A stretch of DNA of 12,180 nt. Origin: Saprospiraceae bacterium (lineage in GTDB: Bacteria > Bacteroidota > Bacteroidia > Chitinophagales > Saprospiraceae). The position numbers were made by a program, and so were the translations under genes. Under the pieces are notes generated by a model that had not been told where the DNA came from, did not search any database, and saw only the letters and a program-made list of their open reading frames with translations. Below are positions 6,119 to 12,180 of this stretch, piece after piece (position 1 is the stretch's first letter; each line of letters starts with the position of its first letter). The DNA lies in the NCBI GenBank assembly GCA_015494245.1, contig WGBN01000417.1, positions 1 to 12,180 of the forward strand, given 5' to 3'.

Positions 6119-7715
6119 GATTGCCTGCAAAGCGGCACCGCTCGTAAAATTTGAGTTGTTGCGGATCGTAGTAGTCCTTGATCCAGCTATTGTCGTTGCA
6201 TAGGGTTAGGCTTTGTTTATGGCCTTTCTTTCTGCGGTTGTACCTGAAGCGGTAGTGGTCGTAGAGGCGCATCATTTCGCAGAAATAAGTGTCGGCTACA
6301 TCCGTATGGCCGTGAATGACGAGGAAGTTCTCATCGTTTTTGTTAGAGGCTGCAGAGCTGAAGTTGTGTGAACCGACGATGACGGTGGGTTGTTCGGAGG
6401 TGAAGTCAGTGATGAGGGTTTTGAGGTGTATGAAGATGGTACCCCGCTGCCCTTTGGTGCTTTCTGCGAGAAAGCCTTCGAGTCCGCCTTTGAGGTAGGC
6501 AGGGGCAGTGAAGCTGCGGTTTCTGTGGAGACCGGTAATTTTGGTGCGGCTGTTTTGGAGGCCGTAGTGGATTTTATGGGGAGCCGGATTTTTCAGTGCT
6601 TCGCTTACTTTTTCGTGTATTTTGAAAGCGGAGCAGATAAAGACTTCCGATTTTGCATTTTTGATGGTATCTGCGAGGAAGTCAATGTCGTCGTAATGGG
6701 AGCGGGGGCTGAAAAAGCAGAGGCTTTTTTTCTTCAGATTGGGTTTGTTGTTGTCATTGATGTACTTCTTGGTGTCGCCGCGGCCCTTGCTTTGGAGCAG
6801 TTGCTGGAAGAGGGCGCTGTACGTTTTGGCCAGTCTTATGGAGTTGTAGATGTGTACTACATTGGCTTGTCGCCAAAGTCCGTTGGGGGTGAAGTTGGTT
6901 GAGCCGGTCAGGATGGCTATGGGTTTGAGGTGGCCCTTTTTGTCTTTTTTCTTGAGGACGACGAATTTGTGGTGGAATATGGCTGTGGTTCTTCTGGGAT
7001 GTATGAGTTCTTCAGGGAGGAGGGCCAGGCAGGTTTCGTTGTCTGTGGTTTGTTGGTCATTTTTTTTGGCGTGATAGACGACTTTGATTTGTACGCCTCT
7101 TTGCCGGGCTTCTTCTAATGCTTGTGCAAAAGCTGCATATTCAAATTCGTAGATGGCAATTTCGAGGGCGTAGTTTTGGTCTTTGGCGCGGCGGAAGAAT
7201 CGTTCTATTTTTTCGATCATACCTCTGGCCAGCCATTTTCTGGCTGCGAGGTGTCGGGGGTCGCTTTCGTCATCGGGATTGGTATCGCCGAAGCGCCGCG
7301 TATAAGCCTGGCTGGCAGCTACGGCTCTGTTGAAGATGATTTGATGGGTGCCGGAGTGGAGGGATTCCGTTTTGATCTCGAGGGTAGGGCCCTGCGTATA
7401 TCTCAAGTCAGCAGGTGTGCCGTGTACGGCATAGACTTCGTAGGTGTATTTGGTGTTGGGATAGACGGCATAATCTGACCATCTGAATTTTTGGATGGGA
7501 GCTATGTTGGTATTGACGGGGGTATATTTTTTCACGGGTTCAAAGCGCAGGAGGCCTTGAATCCAGCGCCATCTTTTGTTTTGTTTTTTTCTCTTAATGG
7601 CGAAGCCGAGGAATTGGTCTTTCAGGGAGTCTGTGATGTCGAAGGCCATTAGCGTGCCTGTAGTACCGGCATAGATTTTAAAGGTAATGCCGTTTTTTTG
7701 TGCGACTTTTCTCAT
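6114..7715 (-). CDS. Phospholipase D superfamily protein with N-terminal beta domain
   Basis: This 533-residue protein has two PLD catalytic motifs. The N-terminal ~125 residues look like a beta-sandwich/Fn3-like module (KIYAGTTG, LGFAIKRK, FRWSDYAVYPNTKYTYEVYAV). Next comes FNRAVAASQAYTRRFG and then the PLD core. Motif 1 is H248-H249-K250 with GSTNF at 271-275; the usual Asp is replaced by Lys. Motif 2 is canonical: H430-L-K432 with D437, then GSHNFSSAA. There is no signal peptide or membrane segment, so it is probably cytoplasmic. PLD enzymes cut phosphodiesters through a His nucleophile; the substrate here could be DNA, RNA or lipid. I chose the ATG at 7715; a GTG at 7745 would add 10 residues and overlap the stop of the upstream gene. 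It is the third gene of the sigma-factor unit. The stop codon lies inside the palindromic repeat. Confidence 0.85.
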   Translation of the reverse strand: MRKVAQKNGITFKIYAGTTGTLMAFDITDSLKDQFLGFAIKRKKQNKRWRWIQGLLRFEPVKKYTPVNTNIAPIQKFRWSDYAVYPNTKYTYEVYAVHGTPADLRYTQGPTLEIKTESLHSGTHQIIFNRAVAASQAYTRRFGDTNPDDESDPRHLAARKWLARGMIEKIERFFRRAKDQNYALEIAIYEFEYAAFAQALEEARQRGVQIKVVYHAKKNDQQTTDNETCLALLPEELIHPRRTTAIFHHKFVVLKKKDKKGHLKPIAILTGSTNFTPNGLWRQANVVHIYNSIRLAKTYSALFQQLLQSKGRGDTKKYINDNNKPNLKKKSLCFFSPRSHYDDIDFLADTIKNAKSEVFICSAFKIHEKVSEALKNPAPHKIHYGLQNSRTKITGLHRNRSFTAPAYLKGGLEGFLAESTKGQRGTIFIHLKTLITDFTSEQPTVIVGSHNFSSAASNKNDENFLVIHGHTDVADTYFCEMMRLYDHYRFRYNRRKKGHKQSLTLCNDNSWIKDYYDPQQLKFYERCRFAGNL

Positions 7716-7738
7716 GGGTTTGGGTGTTCTATGGGAGA

Positions 7739-9352
7739 TTACCACACTCCTGCCTTGAGGCCGAGGCGCAGGGAGAGGTTGCGCAGATGGTCGCGATTGG
7801 GGCCGAGGCCCCGGTTGCTGAGGTGGACGCGGTAGGTGGGCTCTACGTAAACCTGCCAGCGGGCATTGATGCGGCGTTCGAGGCCGAGGCTGATTTGGCC
7901 GAAGAGGAAGGAGTTGTCTTTCCAGGAGCCGCCTTCCAGAATGCCTTCGCTGAAGTTTTTCTTTTTGAGTTTGGATTGAGCCAGGAGGGCATCCACTTCG
8001 CTGTCGGTGGGGTTGGGTTTTTCGGAGGAGGTGATTACGTCGTAGCGGTATTTGTAAGAGTTGTTGAGTACGAATACGCCCGATGCTCCGGCGGAGGCAT
8101 AGGCATCCCAGCGTTTGCCGGAGGGGTTGAGGTAGAGGCTGAAGGAGACCGGAATCTCGAGCATGTCGTATTGTACGCCTTCGAAGTCTTCGACGATTAG
8201 CAGGCTGAAGTCGCCATAGGTGAGCGTAGGGGTGAAAGAGCGGTAGGCGACGGAGGAGTAAGCTGCTCCGAAGCGAAATTCCCAGTGATTGATGCCGACT
8301 CCAAAGTCCACGCCGGCGCTGATTCCGAAGGAGTCTATCAGGTAGGAGGCCGTGTTGAAGACGGGGTCGCGGGGGGAGTAGATGCGATTGTAGTCATAGG
8401 CGACCCAGATGGAGCTTCTTCCTCTGCTGAGGAGGGGTTTGTGGGCTTTGGCTTTGAGGTATCGCTTTTCTATGCTTGCAAGAATTTTTTTGTCTTTCTT
8501 AAACAGCGGGGTTGGCAGTTTAAATTTGTTGCGGTTTGTTTTTGATGCTTTGTTTGCCCGGCGGTGGTCTTTTTTATCGGGTGCGGCTGTTTCGTGCCGT
8601 ATGCTTTGCGGGACGAGGCTGCTTTGGCGATTGGTTTTCGGGCTGACTTTGGCGCTTGCGATCTGTTTCAGTTTAGAGGAAGAGGCATGGCGCTCACCCA
8701 AAGAAACGGGCGGGGCAACTCGTTCATCTGGTTTTTTAAGGGGTGTTTGCGGGGGATAGGTGTTTATCTCTCGCAATGATGAAAGTTGAGTTTCCCGCTC
8801 CGTTTTGCGTTTGGCGGAAGCCGAAGAGGTCGTTTGCTCGTGTTTGTGCAGGCTGGGCAGTTTAAACCAGCGCAAAGATTTGCCGAAAGGCGAAAGGGTT
8901 TCGTTCTGCAGGATGCTGATGATGAGCAACAACATGACAGCGACTTCCACGACTTTGTATCGAATCAGGCGATGGACTATGGAGAACTCGCGGTCTATGC
9001 GGCGGGACATTTGCTGCCAGTGCGCGGGATTGTAGGGCTCTTCGCGGTGGCGGAGGCTATTGCGCAGCAGGGTTTCCGGCTCGACGTGGGGGGTAAGGAT
9101 GCCTTCTTCGTAAAGGCGTTGTTCGAGTGCTTGCCAGTTTTGTTCTCGTTGGGCAAAAGAGGAAAGGCCGGCTTTTTCAGCAGCTTGGTGGAGTAGTGTC
9201 AGAGAAAGCGCTTCGTCCTTCTCATTTAATTTGAAGCCGGGTTCGTTGCGCAGGCGTTCTTCCATGAGCTGCCAGTGTTTGGGCTCATAGGGAATTTGCA
9301 GCTGCTGCATTTTTCTCCGGATCAGTTGTTCTATGTTTTTTGGGCTCCCCAC
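7739..9352 (-). CDS. Putative anti-sigma/transmembrane regulator fused to an outer-membrane beta-barrel
   Basis: This 537-residue protein has four regions. Residues 1-120 are a soluble, charged helical region with three related segments centred on W27, W73 and W112 (PYEPKHWQLMEERL, EQNWQALEQRL, PYNPAHWQQMSRRI). Residues 133-148 are a single hydrophobic helix (VVEVAVMLLLIISIL). Residues 150-310 are a basic, Ser/Thr/Pro-rich linker. Residues about 313-537 alternate aromatic and polar residues like an outer-membrane beta-barrel (SIWVAYDYNRIY, FGISAGVDFGVGI, ending LRLGLKAGVW). The start is GTG at 9352, 5 nt after the sigma stop. It is preferred over the ATG at 9310 because the first 14 residues align with the third repeat. 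The position behind an ECF sigma gene and the topology suggest a sigma regulator that senses the envelope; that is inference. No zinc-binding anti-sigma (ZAS) motif is seen. Confidence 0.75.
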   Translation of the reverse strand: MGSPKNIEQLIRRKMQQLQIPYEPKHWQLMEERLRNEPGFKLNEKDEALSLTLLHQAAEKAGLSSFAQREQNWQALEQRLYEEGILTPHVEPETLLRNSLRHREEPYNPAHWQQMSRRIDREFSIVHRLIRYKVVEVAVMLLLIISILQNETLSPFGKSLRWFKLPSLHKHEQTTSSASAKRKTERETQLSSLREINTYPPQTPLKKPDERVAPPVSLGERHASSSKLKQIASAKVSPKTNRQSSLVPQSIRHETAAPDKKDHRRANKASKTNRNKFKLPTPLFKKDKKILASIEKRYLKAKAHKPLLSRGRSSIWVAYDYNRIYSPRDPVFNTASYLIDSFGISAGVDFGVGINHWEFRFGAAYSSVAYRSFTPTLTYGDFSLLIVEDFEGVQYDMLEIPVSFSLYLNPSGKRWDAYASAGASGVFVLNNSYKYRYDVITSSEKPNPTDSEVDALLAQSKLKKKNFSEGILEGGSWKDNSFLFGQISLGLERRINARWQVYVEPTYRVHLSNRGLGPNRDHLRNLSLRLGLKAGVW

Positions 9353-9357
9353 GTTTT

Positions 9358-9906
9358 TTATTTGAGTTTTTCCAGTTTTTCCCGAAGTTTAAGTCTCGCT
9401 TTCACTAAGTTGGAGCGCGAGGTGCTTTCTGTGATGCCGAGCATATCGGCGATTTCTTTATGGCTGTATCCGTCTATGACGTAGAGGTTGAAGACGGCGC
9501 GATAGCTTGGGCTGAGCTCCTGGATGGCCTGGAGGATTTCTTTCTCTGAGAGTTGTTGGATGGCATCCGGTTGATTGGTAGAGAGCTCATAAGCTTTATC
9601 GAGGTCTTCGGTTCTGCGTCGGCTTTGGCGGCGGTAGTAATCTATGGCGGTATTGACCATGATGCGGCGCATCCATGCTCCAAGAGAGGTACCGATTTGG
9701 TACTTTTTGATGTTCTTGAAGATTTTGATGAAGCCTTCATGCAGGATGTCCACGGCCTCGTCCGAGTTGTTGGAATAGCGCATACATACAGCCAGCAGCG
9801 TGCCGTAGTATTCTTCGTACAGGATTTTGAGGGCCCACTTTTCGCGGGCTACGCAGGCCTGTATGAAGTCCTTTTCCGATCGGCCGAGGGTTAAGATGAA
9901 GTCCAT
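9358..9906 (-). CDS. ECF-type RNA polymerase sigma factor
   Basis: This 182-residue sigma-70 family protein has only regions 2 and 4. Region 2 (about 25-95) contains LYEEYYGTLLAVCMRY, the core-binding/-10 segment DEAVDILHEGFIKIF, and LGAWMRRIMVNTAIDYYRR. A polar linker (95-120) follows. Region 4 (about 122-176) has LSPSYRAVFNLYVIDGYSHKEIADMLGI, a helix-turn-helix that reads the -35 element, followed by STSRSNLVKARLKLR. I chose the ATG at 9906, preceded by A-rich sequence; in-frame ATG 9930 and TTG 9948 are alternatives. It is the first gene of a three-gene minus-strand unit, and the next gene starts 5 nt after its stop and encodes a probable membrane regulator. The genes it controls cannot be read from this window. 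Confidence 0.95.
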   Translation of the reverse strand: MDFILTLGRSEKDFIQACVAREKWALKILYEEYYGTLLAVCMRYSNNSDEAVDILHEGFIKIFKNIKKYQIGTSLGAWMRRIMVNTAIDYYRRQSRRRTEDLDKAYELSTNQPDAIQQLSEKEILQAIQELSPSYRAVFNLYVIDGYSHKEIADMLGITESTSRSNLVKARLKLREKLEKLK

Positions 9907-9967
9907 AGTTTGGTTTTGGAGATGCTGCATTCCGCTGCGGCAAAGCAAAATCTCTTTTCTACAACGA

Positions 9968-9975
9968 CGAAGATA
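9968..9975 (-). promoter_or_regulatory. Candidate -7 box of the sigma-factor unit
   Basis: On the minus strand, TATCTTCG matches TAnnTTTG with one mismatch. A TAG (not TTG) lies about 20 bases upstream within an A-rich tract. It would give a leader of roughly 55 bases before the ATG at 9906. Whether it is read by the housekeeping sigma or by the encoded ECF sigma cannot be told. Confidence 0.35.
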
Positions 9976-10056
9976 GCTCTTTTGCTGCTTTTTTTCTACT
10001 TTTGAGCGGCTAAAGGGACATGAAGCTTTGAGGAGACTTATAGCGTGCGAGGTAAT

Positions 10057-10110
10057 GGCTGCCCGCGCCCCCGGCCCCTAAAGGGGAGGGCTGCCCGCAT
10101 TTTTTGGGCA
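10057..10110. repeat. GC-rich hairpin with flanking direct repeats
   Basis: GGCTGCCCGC occurs twice (10057-10066 and 10089-10098), flanking CCCCTAAAGGGG (10075-10086), a 4-bp stem with a TAAA loop. The second copy can also form TGCCC/GGGCA (10092-10096 with 10106-10110) across a T-rich loop. CCCCTAAAGGGG-like units are common dispersed intergenic elements in Bacteroidota as I recall. Its role here is unknown; it lies between divergent genes, so terminator activity would be odd. Confidence 0.4.
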
Positions 10111-10126
10111 TATTGCCGTCTAAAAT

Positions 10127-10145
10127 GCTTAATGAACCATTAAGC
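10127..10145. promoter_or_regulatory. Operator-like inverted repeat upstream of the methyltransferase gene
   Basis: GCTTAATG (10127-10134) and CATTAAGC (10138-10145) are perfect 8-bp inverted arms separated by AAC, ending 23 bases before the methyltransferase ATG. The short spacer, AT-rich arms and absence of a T-run favour a dimeric-regulator binding site over a terminator. No dedicated regulator gene is adjacent. Confidence 0.35.
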
Positions 10146-10168
10146 TGATAAACGAATCGAAAATCCAC

Positions 10169-10828
10169 ATGGCATCTATTCGCCGAAACATAGCACGTTG
10201 GTTTCAACTTCATTGGTGGAAGCGCTATCTCGGCGACAAACGTCCTCCGAGGAAGTATCTGGATGCCCGGGCGGCTTACTGGAAAGACTTTTTGGAGCGT
10301 CTGGCCATAGCGCCGGAAGCCGGTGCCTGTGTCCTGGATGCGGGCTGCGGGCCGGTGGGCATCTTTATCGCTCTGGGCGAAAAGTCCCGCGTAGATGCCG
10401 TGGACCCGCTGCTGGGCAAGTACGAGGAGGAGTTGGAGCACTTTAAAAAGGCGTATTACCCGAGAGTACACTTTTATTCGGATTCCATAGAGGCGTTTTT
10501 TGCCGAAAACAAAAGCGAGTGTGAGAAGTACGACTACATCTTCTGCCTGAATGCTCTGAATCGCTTCGACGATATGCGCGCCAGCCTGATGGATATGCGC
10601 AATCACCTCAAGCCCGACGGCCGCCTGGTGTTGTTGGTGGAAGTTCACCGCTTTTTGCCGGTCAAATATTTGTTCCGGTTGCTCTTTTGGAGTTTCACCA
10701 ACCCTCGCGAAGCCGATCTGCAAGACTATCTGGCTCTGCTGCAAAGCTGCGGGCTGAAGCAGGAGAAGGGGTTTTTGAATAAGAAGGGGGCGTTGTTTAG
10801 TTATTGGTGTTTTGTTTGTAGGGTTTAG
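10169..10828 (+). CDS. Class I SAM-dependent methyltransferase
   Basis: This 219-residue protein has a Rossmann-type methyltransferase fold. After a basic, Trp-rich N-terminus (RRNIARWFQLHWWKRYLGDKR) comes motif I, VLDAGCGPVGIF (55-66), which binds SAM. Then come VDAVDP (75-80), with the acidic residue that usually contacts the ribose, YDYIFCLNALNRFDD (motif II, 121-135) and HLKPDGRLVLLVEVH (motif III, 146-160). These fit the Methyltransf_11/25 type, which methylates small molecules, lipids or quinone-like substrates. The acceptor cannot be deduced. The basic/aromatic N-terminus and the hydrophobic stretch after motif III hint at a lipid or sugar substrate, weakly. The stop codon (10826-10828) lies in the first unit of the heptanucleotide array. 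queE follows 115 bases later. Confidence 0.85.
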   Translation: MASIRRNIARWFQLHWWKRYLGDKRPPRKYLDARAAYWKDFLERLAIAPEAGACVLDAGCGPVGIFIALGEKSRVDAVDPLLGKYEEELEHFKKAYYPRVHFYSDSIEAFFAENKSECEKYDYIFCLNALNRFDDMRASLMDMRNHLKPDGRLVLLVEVHRFLPVKYLFRLLFWSFTNPREADLQDYLALLQSCGLKQEKGFLNKKGALFSYWCFVCRV

Positions 10829-10932
10829 GGTTTAGTGTTTAGCGTTTAGTGTTTAGCGTTTAGTGTTTAGCGTTTAGCGTTTAGCGTTTAGTGTTTAGGA
10901 TGCGTTCAACGCTCAACGCTCAAGGCTAAACC
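10822..10932. repeat. Heptanucleotide TTTAGNG array with inverted tail
   Basis: Eleven consecutive 7-bp units start with TTTAG at 10824, 10831 and so on to 10894. They read TTTAGGG once, then TTTAGTG and TTTAGCG mixed, and end TTTAGGA. After a short spacer come CAACGCT, CAACGCT, CAAGGCT and AAACC (10907-10932), close to the reverse complement of the units. The outer ends GGTTTAG (10822-10828) and CTAAACC (10926-10932) pair perfectly, so the whole block can fold back. It covers the 3' end of the methyltransferase gene and the space before queE. Confidence 0.9.
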
Positions 10933-10943
10933 AAAAGAAAGGT

Positions 10944-11603
10944 ATGTACAAAATCAAAGAAATCTATAAGACCATCCAGGGAGAGGGCGCTCAGGCGGGG
11001 CGGGTGGCTGTGTTTTTGCGCTTTGCGGGTTGCAATTTGTGGAGTGGGCGGGAAGAGGATCGCGCTACGGCCATTTGCAAGTTTTGCGATACGGATTTTC
11101 GGGGGACGGATGGCGTTTTGGGCGGGAGATACACGGCAGAAGATTTGGCGAAAGCCATAGCGGATTTATGGCCTTTGGGCGAAAGCGCTTCGGCAGCCGG
11201 TGAGCCGGTTTTTGAGGGGAAGCCCTATGTGGTGTGTACGGGCGGAGAACCGCTGTTGCAATTGGATGAGCCTTTGGTGCAGGCTCTTCACGAAAGGGGC
11301 TTTGAGGTGGGTGTGGAGACCAACGGTACCTGTGAGGCCGTGGCGGGGATTGACTGGCTGTGCGTGAGTCCGAAGGCGGGGGCTGATTTGGTATTGGAGG
11401 CCGGAGATGAGTTGAAGCTGGTGTATCCTCAGGCGGGAGCGGAGCCGGAGCTTTATGCCTCTTTGGATTTTGAACATTTCTTTTTACAGCCGATGGACGG
11501 GCCGGATTTGCAGGCTCATACGAAGGCGGCTGTGGCCTATTGTCTGGCGCATCCGCAGTGGCGATTGTCTTTGCAGTGGCACAAAATTATAGGGATTCCA
11601 TGA
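10944..11603 (+). CDS. queE: 7-carboxy-7-deazaguanine synthase QueE
   Basis: This 219-residue radical SAM enzyme converts 6-carboxy-tetrahydropterin to 7-carboxy-7-deazaguanine, a step toward preQ0, queuosine and related 7-deazaguanines. The N-terminus YKIKEIYKTIQGEGAQAGR is the family opening. The Fe-S cluster cysteines are C30, C45 and C48, in the CX14CX2C spacing known for one QueE class, within AGCNLWSG...ICKFCDTDF. TGGEP (99-103), VETNGT (124-129), SPKAG and the final LQWHKIIGIP support the assignment. An AGAAAGG stretch lies just before the ATG, rather close for a Shine-Dalgarno site. Other queuosine genes are not in the window. The 3' end overlaps the convergent Nudix gene by 17 bases. 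Confidence 0.96.
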   Translation: MYKIKEIYKTIQGEGAQAGRVAVFLRFAGCNLWSGREEDRATAICKFCDTDFRGTDGVLGGRYTAEDLAKAIADLWPLGESASAAGEPVFEGKPYVVCTGGEPLLQLDEPLVQALHERGFEVGVETNGTCEAVAGIDWLCVSPKAGADLVLEAGDELKLVYPQAGAEPELYASLDFEHFFLQPMDGPDLQAHTKAAVAYCLAHPQWRLSLQWHKIIGIP

Positions 11604-12180
11604 GCGCCCGGAGCTCGCTGAGCATCATGGCGGTGGCGCCCCAGATGAGGTGTCCTTCCCAGATGAGGCAGGGTGCCTGATCGAGCTGGCGGCCGGAAGC
11701 GAGGCGTATGGAGCGGCGTTGCAGGCTGCGGGGGTGGAATAAATCTTTTACAGGCGGTTCGAGGATGGCTTCGACTTCGGATTCCTGGGGTCGGAAGTCG
11801 GGGCGGCTTTCGCTCCAGGCGAGGAAGGGATAGACCTGAAAATTACTCACCGGAATGTAGATGGGCGTCATGGGGCCGAGTTGGCGGACGGCCCGGGGGT
11901 TGATGCCGGTTTCTTCGGAGGCTTCACGCAGGGCTGTGTGGAGGAGGTCGGGATCTTCGGCTTCGCGGCTGCCGCCGGGGAAGGCGATTTGACCGGCATG
12001 TCTGTCGCGGGGGTCGGAGGAAGTGCGCTTGATGAGGCAGAGGTGCCAGCGGCCGTTTTGAGGGTAGAGCAGCGCCAGCACGGCAGCCTGGCGGGCGTTG
12101 GCTGGCGGTTTGAAGCGCTCGGGCATAGGGGCAGGAGCGAGACGTATTTGTGCCGGTATGTCCGGCAGCGGCTCTTGCAG
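11587..12180 (-). CDS. Nudix hydrolase, probable CoA pyrophosphatase (5' end beyond window)
   Basis: The visible 197 codons encode a Nudix protein. The segment LIKRTSSDPRDRHAGQIAFPGGSRE resembles the UPF0035/NuCoA signature of CoA pyrophosphatases. It continues into the Nudix box ending TALREASEETGI, whose REASEE residues bind the metal. Such enzymes cleave CoA or acyl-CoA to 3',5'-ADP and 4'-phosphopantetheine. An ATG at 12124-12126 could start a 179-residue protein. However, the frame stays open to the window edge and reads PLPDIPAQIRLAPAPMPERF, resembling the N-terminal segment I expect in Bacteroidota members of this family, so the true start probably lies beyond 12180. It is convergent with queE, sharing 17 bases at their 3' ends. 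GSREAED deviates by one or two positions from the strict Nudix spacing, as is common in this subfamily. Confidence 0.88.
   Translation of the reverse strand: MQEPLPDIPAQIRLAPAPMPERFKPPANARQAAVLALLYPQNGRWHLCLIKRTSSDPRDRHAGQIAFPGGSREAEDPDLLHTALREASEETGINPRAVRQLGPMTPIYIPVSNFQVYPFLAWSESRPDFRPQESEVEAILEPPVKDLFHPRSLQRRSIRLASGRQLDQAPCLIWEGHLIWGATAMMLSELRALMESL

Noticed and set aside
7700..8200. Plus-strand frame of 166 codons opposite the barrel domain
   Set aside because: Its Gly/Val/Glu-rich sequence is the mirror of beta-strand codons in the minus-strand gene.
10010..10744. Minus-strand open frame of 244 codons across the methyltransferase gene
   Set aside because: The plus-strand frame has clear SAM-binding motifs; the antisense translation has none and also crosses the promoter and repeat region.
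10824..10900. CRISPR array or eukaryotic telomere (one unit is TTTAGGG)
   Set aside because: Units are 7 bp with no spacers, which excludes CRISPR; only one unit has the telomere sequence and the array is internal between bacterial genes.
10944..11603. queE and the methyltransferase as part of a DNA-modification (dpd-type 7-deazaguanine) defence island
   Set aside because: No dpd, tgt-like or helicase/nuclease gene is visible, and QueE is a housekeeping enzyme for queuosine; proximity alone is not enough.

Overview
The window looks like a chromosomal segment of a Bacteroidota bacterium, probably of the Saprospiria/Cytophagia type, with about half G+C by eye. The case rests on a type IX secretion (T9SS) sorting domain, a DUF6089-type outer-membrane protein with an MKK...LQAQ signal peptide, an ECF sigma gene followed by a regulator-like gene, TAnnTTTG-like promoter boxes, A-rich rather than strong Shine-Dalgarno leaders, and typical Bacteroidota dispersed repeats. 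No tRNA, rRNA, CRISPR, IS element or phage gene was seen.

Left half, plus strand (1-6056). A gene-free 334-base leader precedes an outer-membrane beta-barrel protein (335-1216). It is followed closely by pntAB (1229-1546) and pntB (1661-3067), two of the three parts of a split proton-translocating NAD(P) transhydrogenase; the pntAA part is not visible. Next come a small T9SS-secreted protein (3231-4058) with a hairpin-rich leader, a strong intrinsic terminator (4141-4161), and an HscA-type Hsp70 chaperone for Fe-S cluster assembly (4188-6056). A 61-base palindromic repeat (6058-6118) fills the space between the convergent hscA and PLD genes.

Centre, minus strand (9975 down to 6114). This is a compact three-gene unit: an ECF sigma factor (9906-9358), then 5 nt later a 537-residue protein (9352-7739), then 23 nt later a phospholipase D superfamily protein (7715-6114). 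The middle protein combines a cytoplasmic repeat region, one inner-membrane segment, a long basic linker and a C-terminal beta-barrel. It is plausibly an anti-sigma factor fused to its own outer-membrane sensor. This unit is the most interesting system in the window.

Right end (10127-12180). A palindromic operator-like site precedes a class I methyltransferase (10169-10828). An 11-unit heptanucleotide array with an inverted tail (10822-10932) follows, then queE of the queuosine/7-deazaguanine pathway (10944-11603). A convergent Nudix/CoA-pyrophosphatase gene overlaps the end of queE and runs off the right edge of the window.
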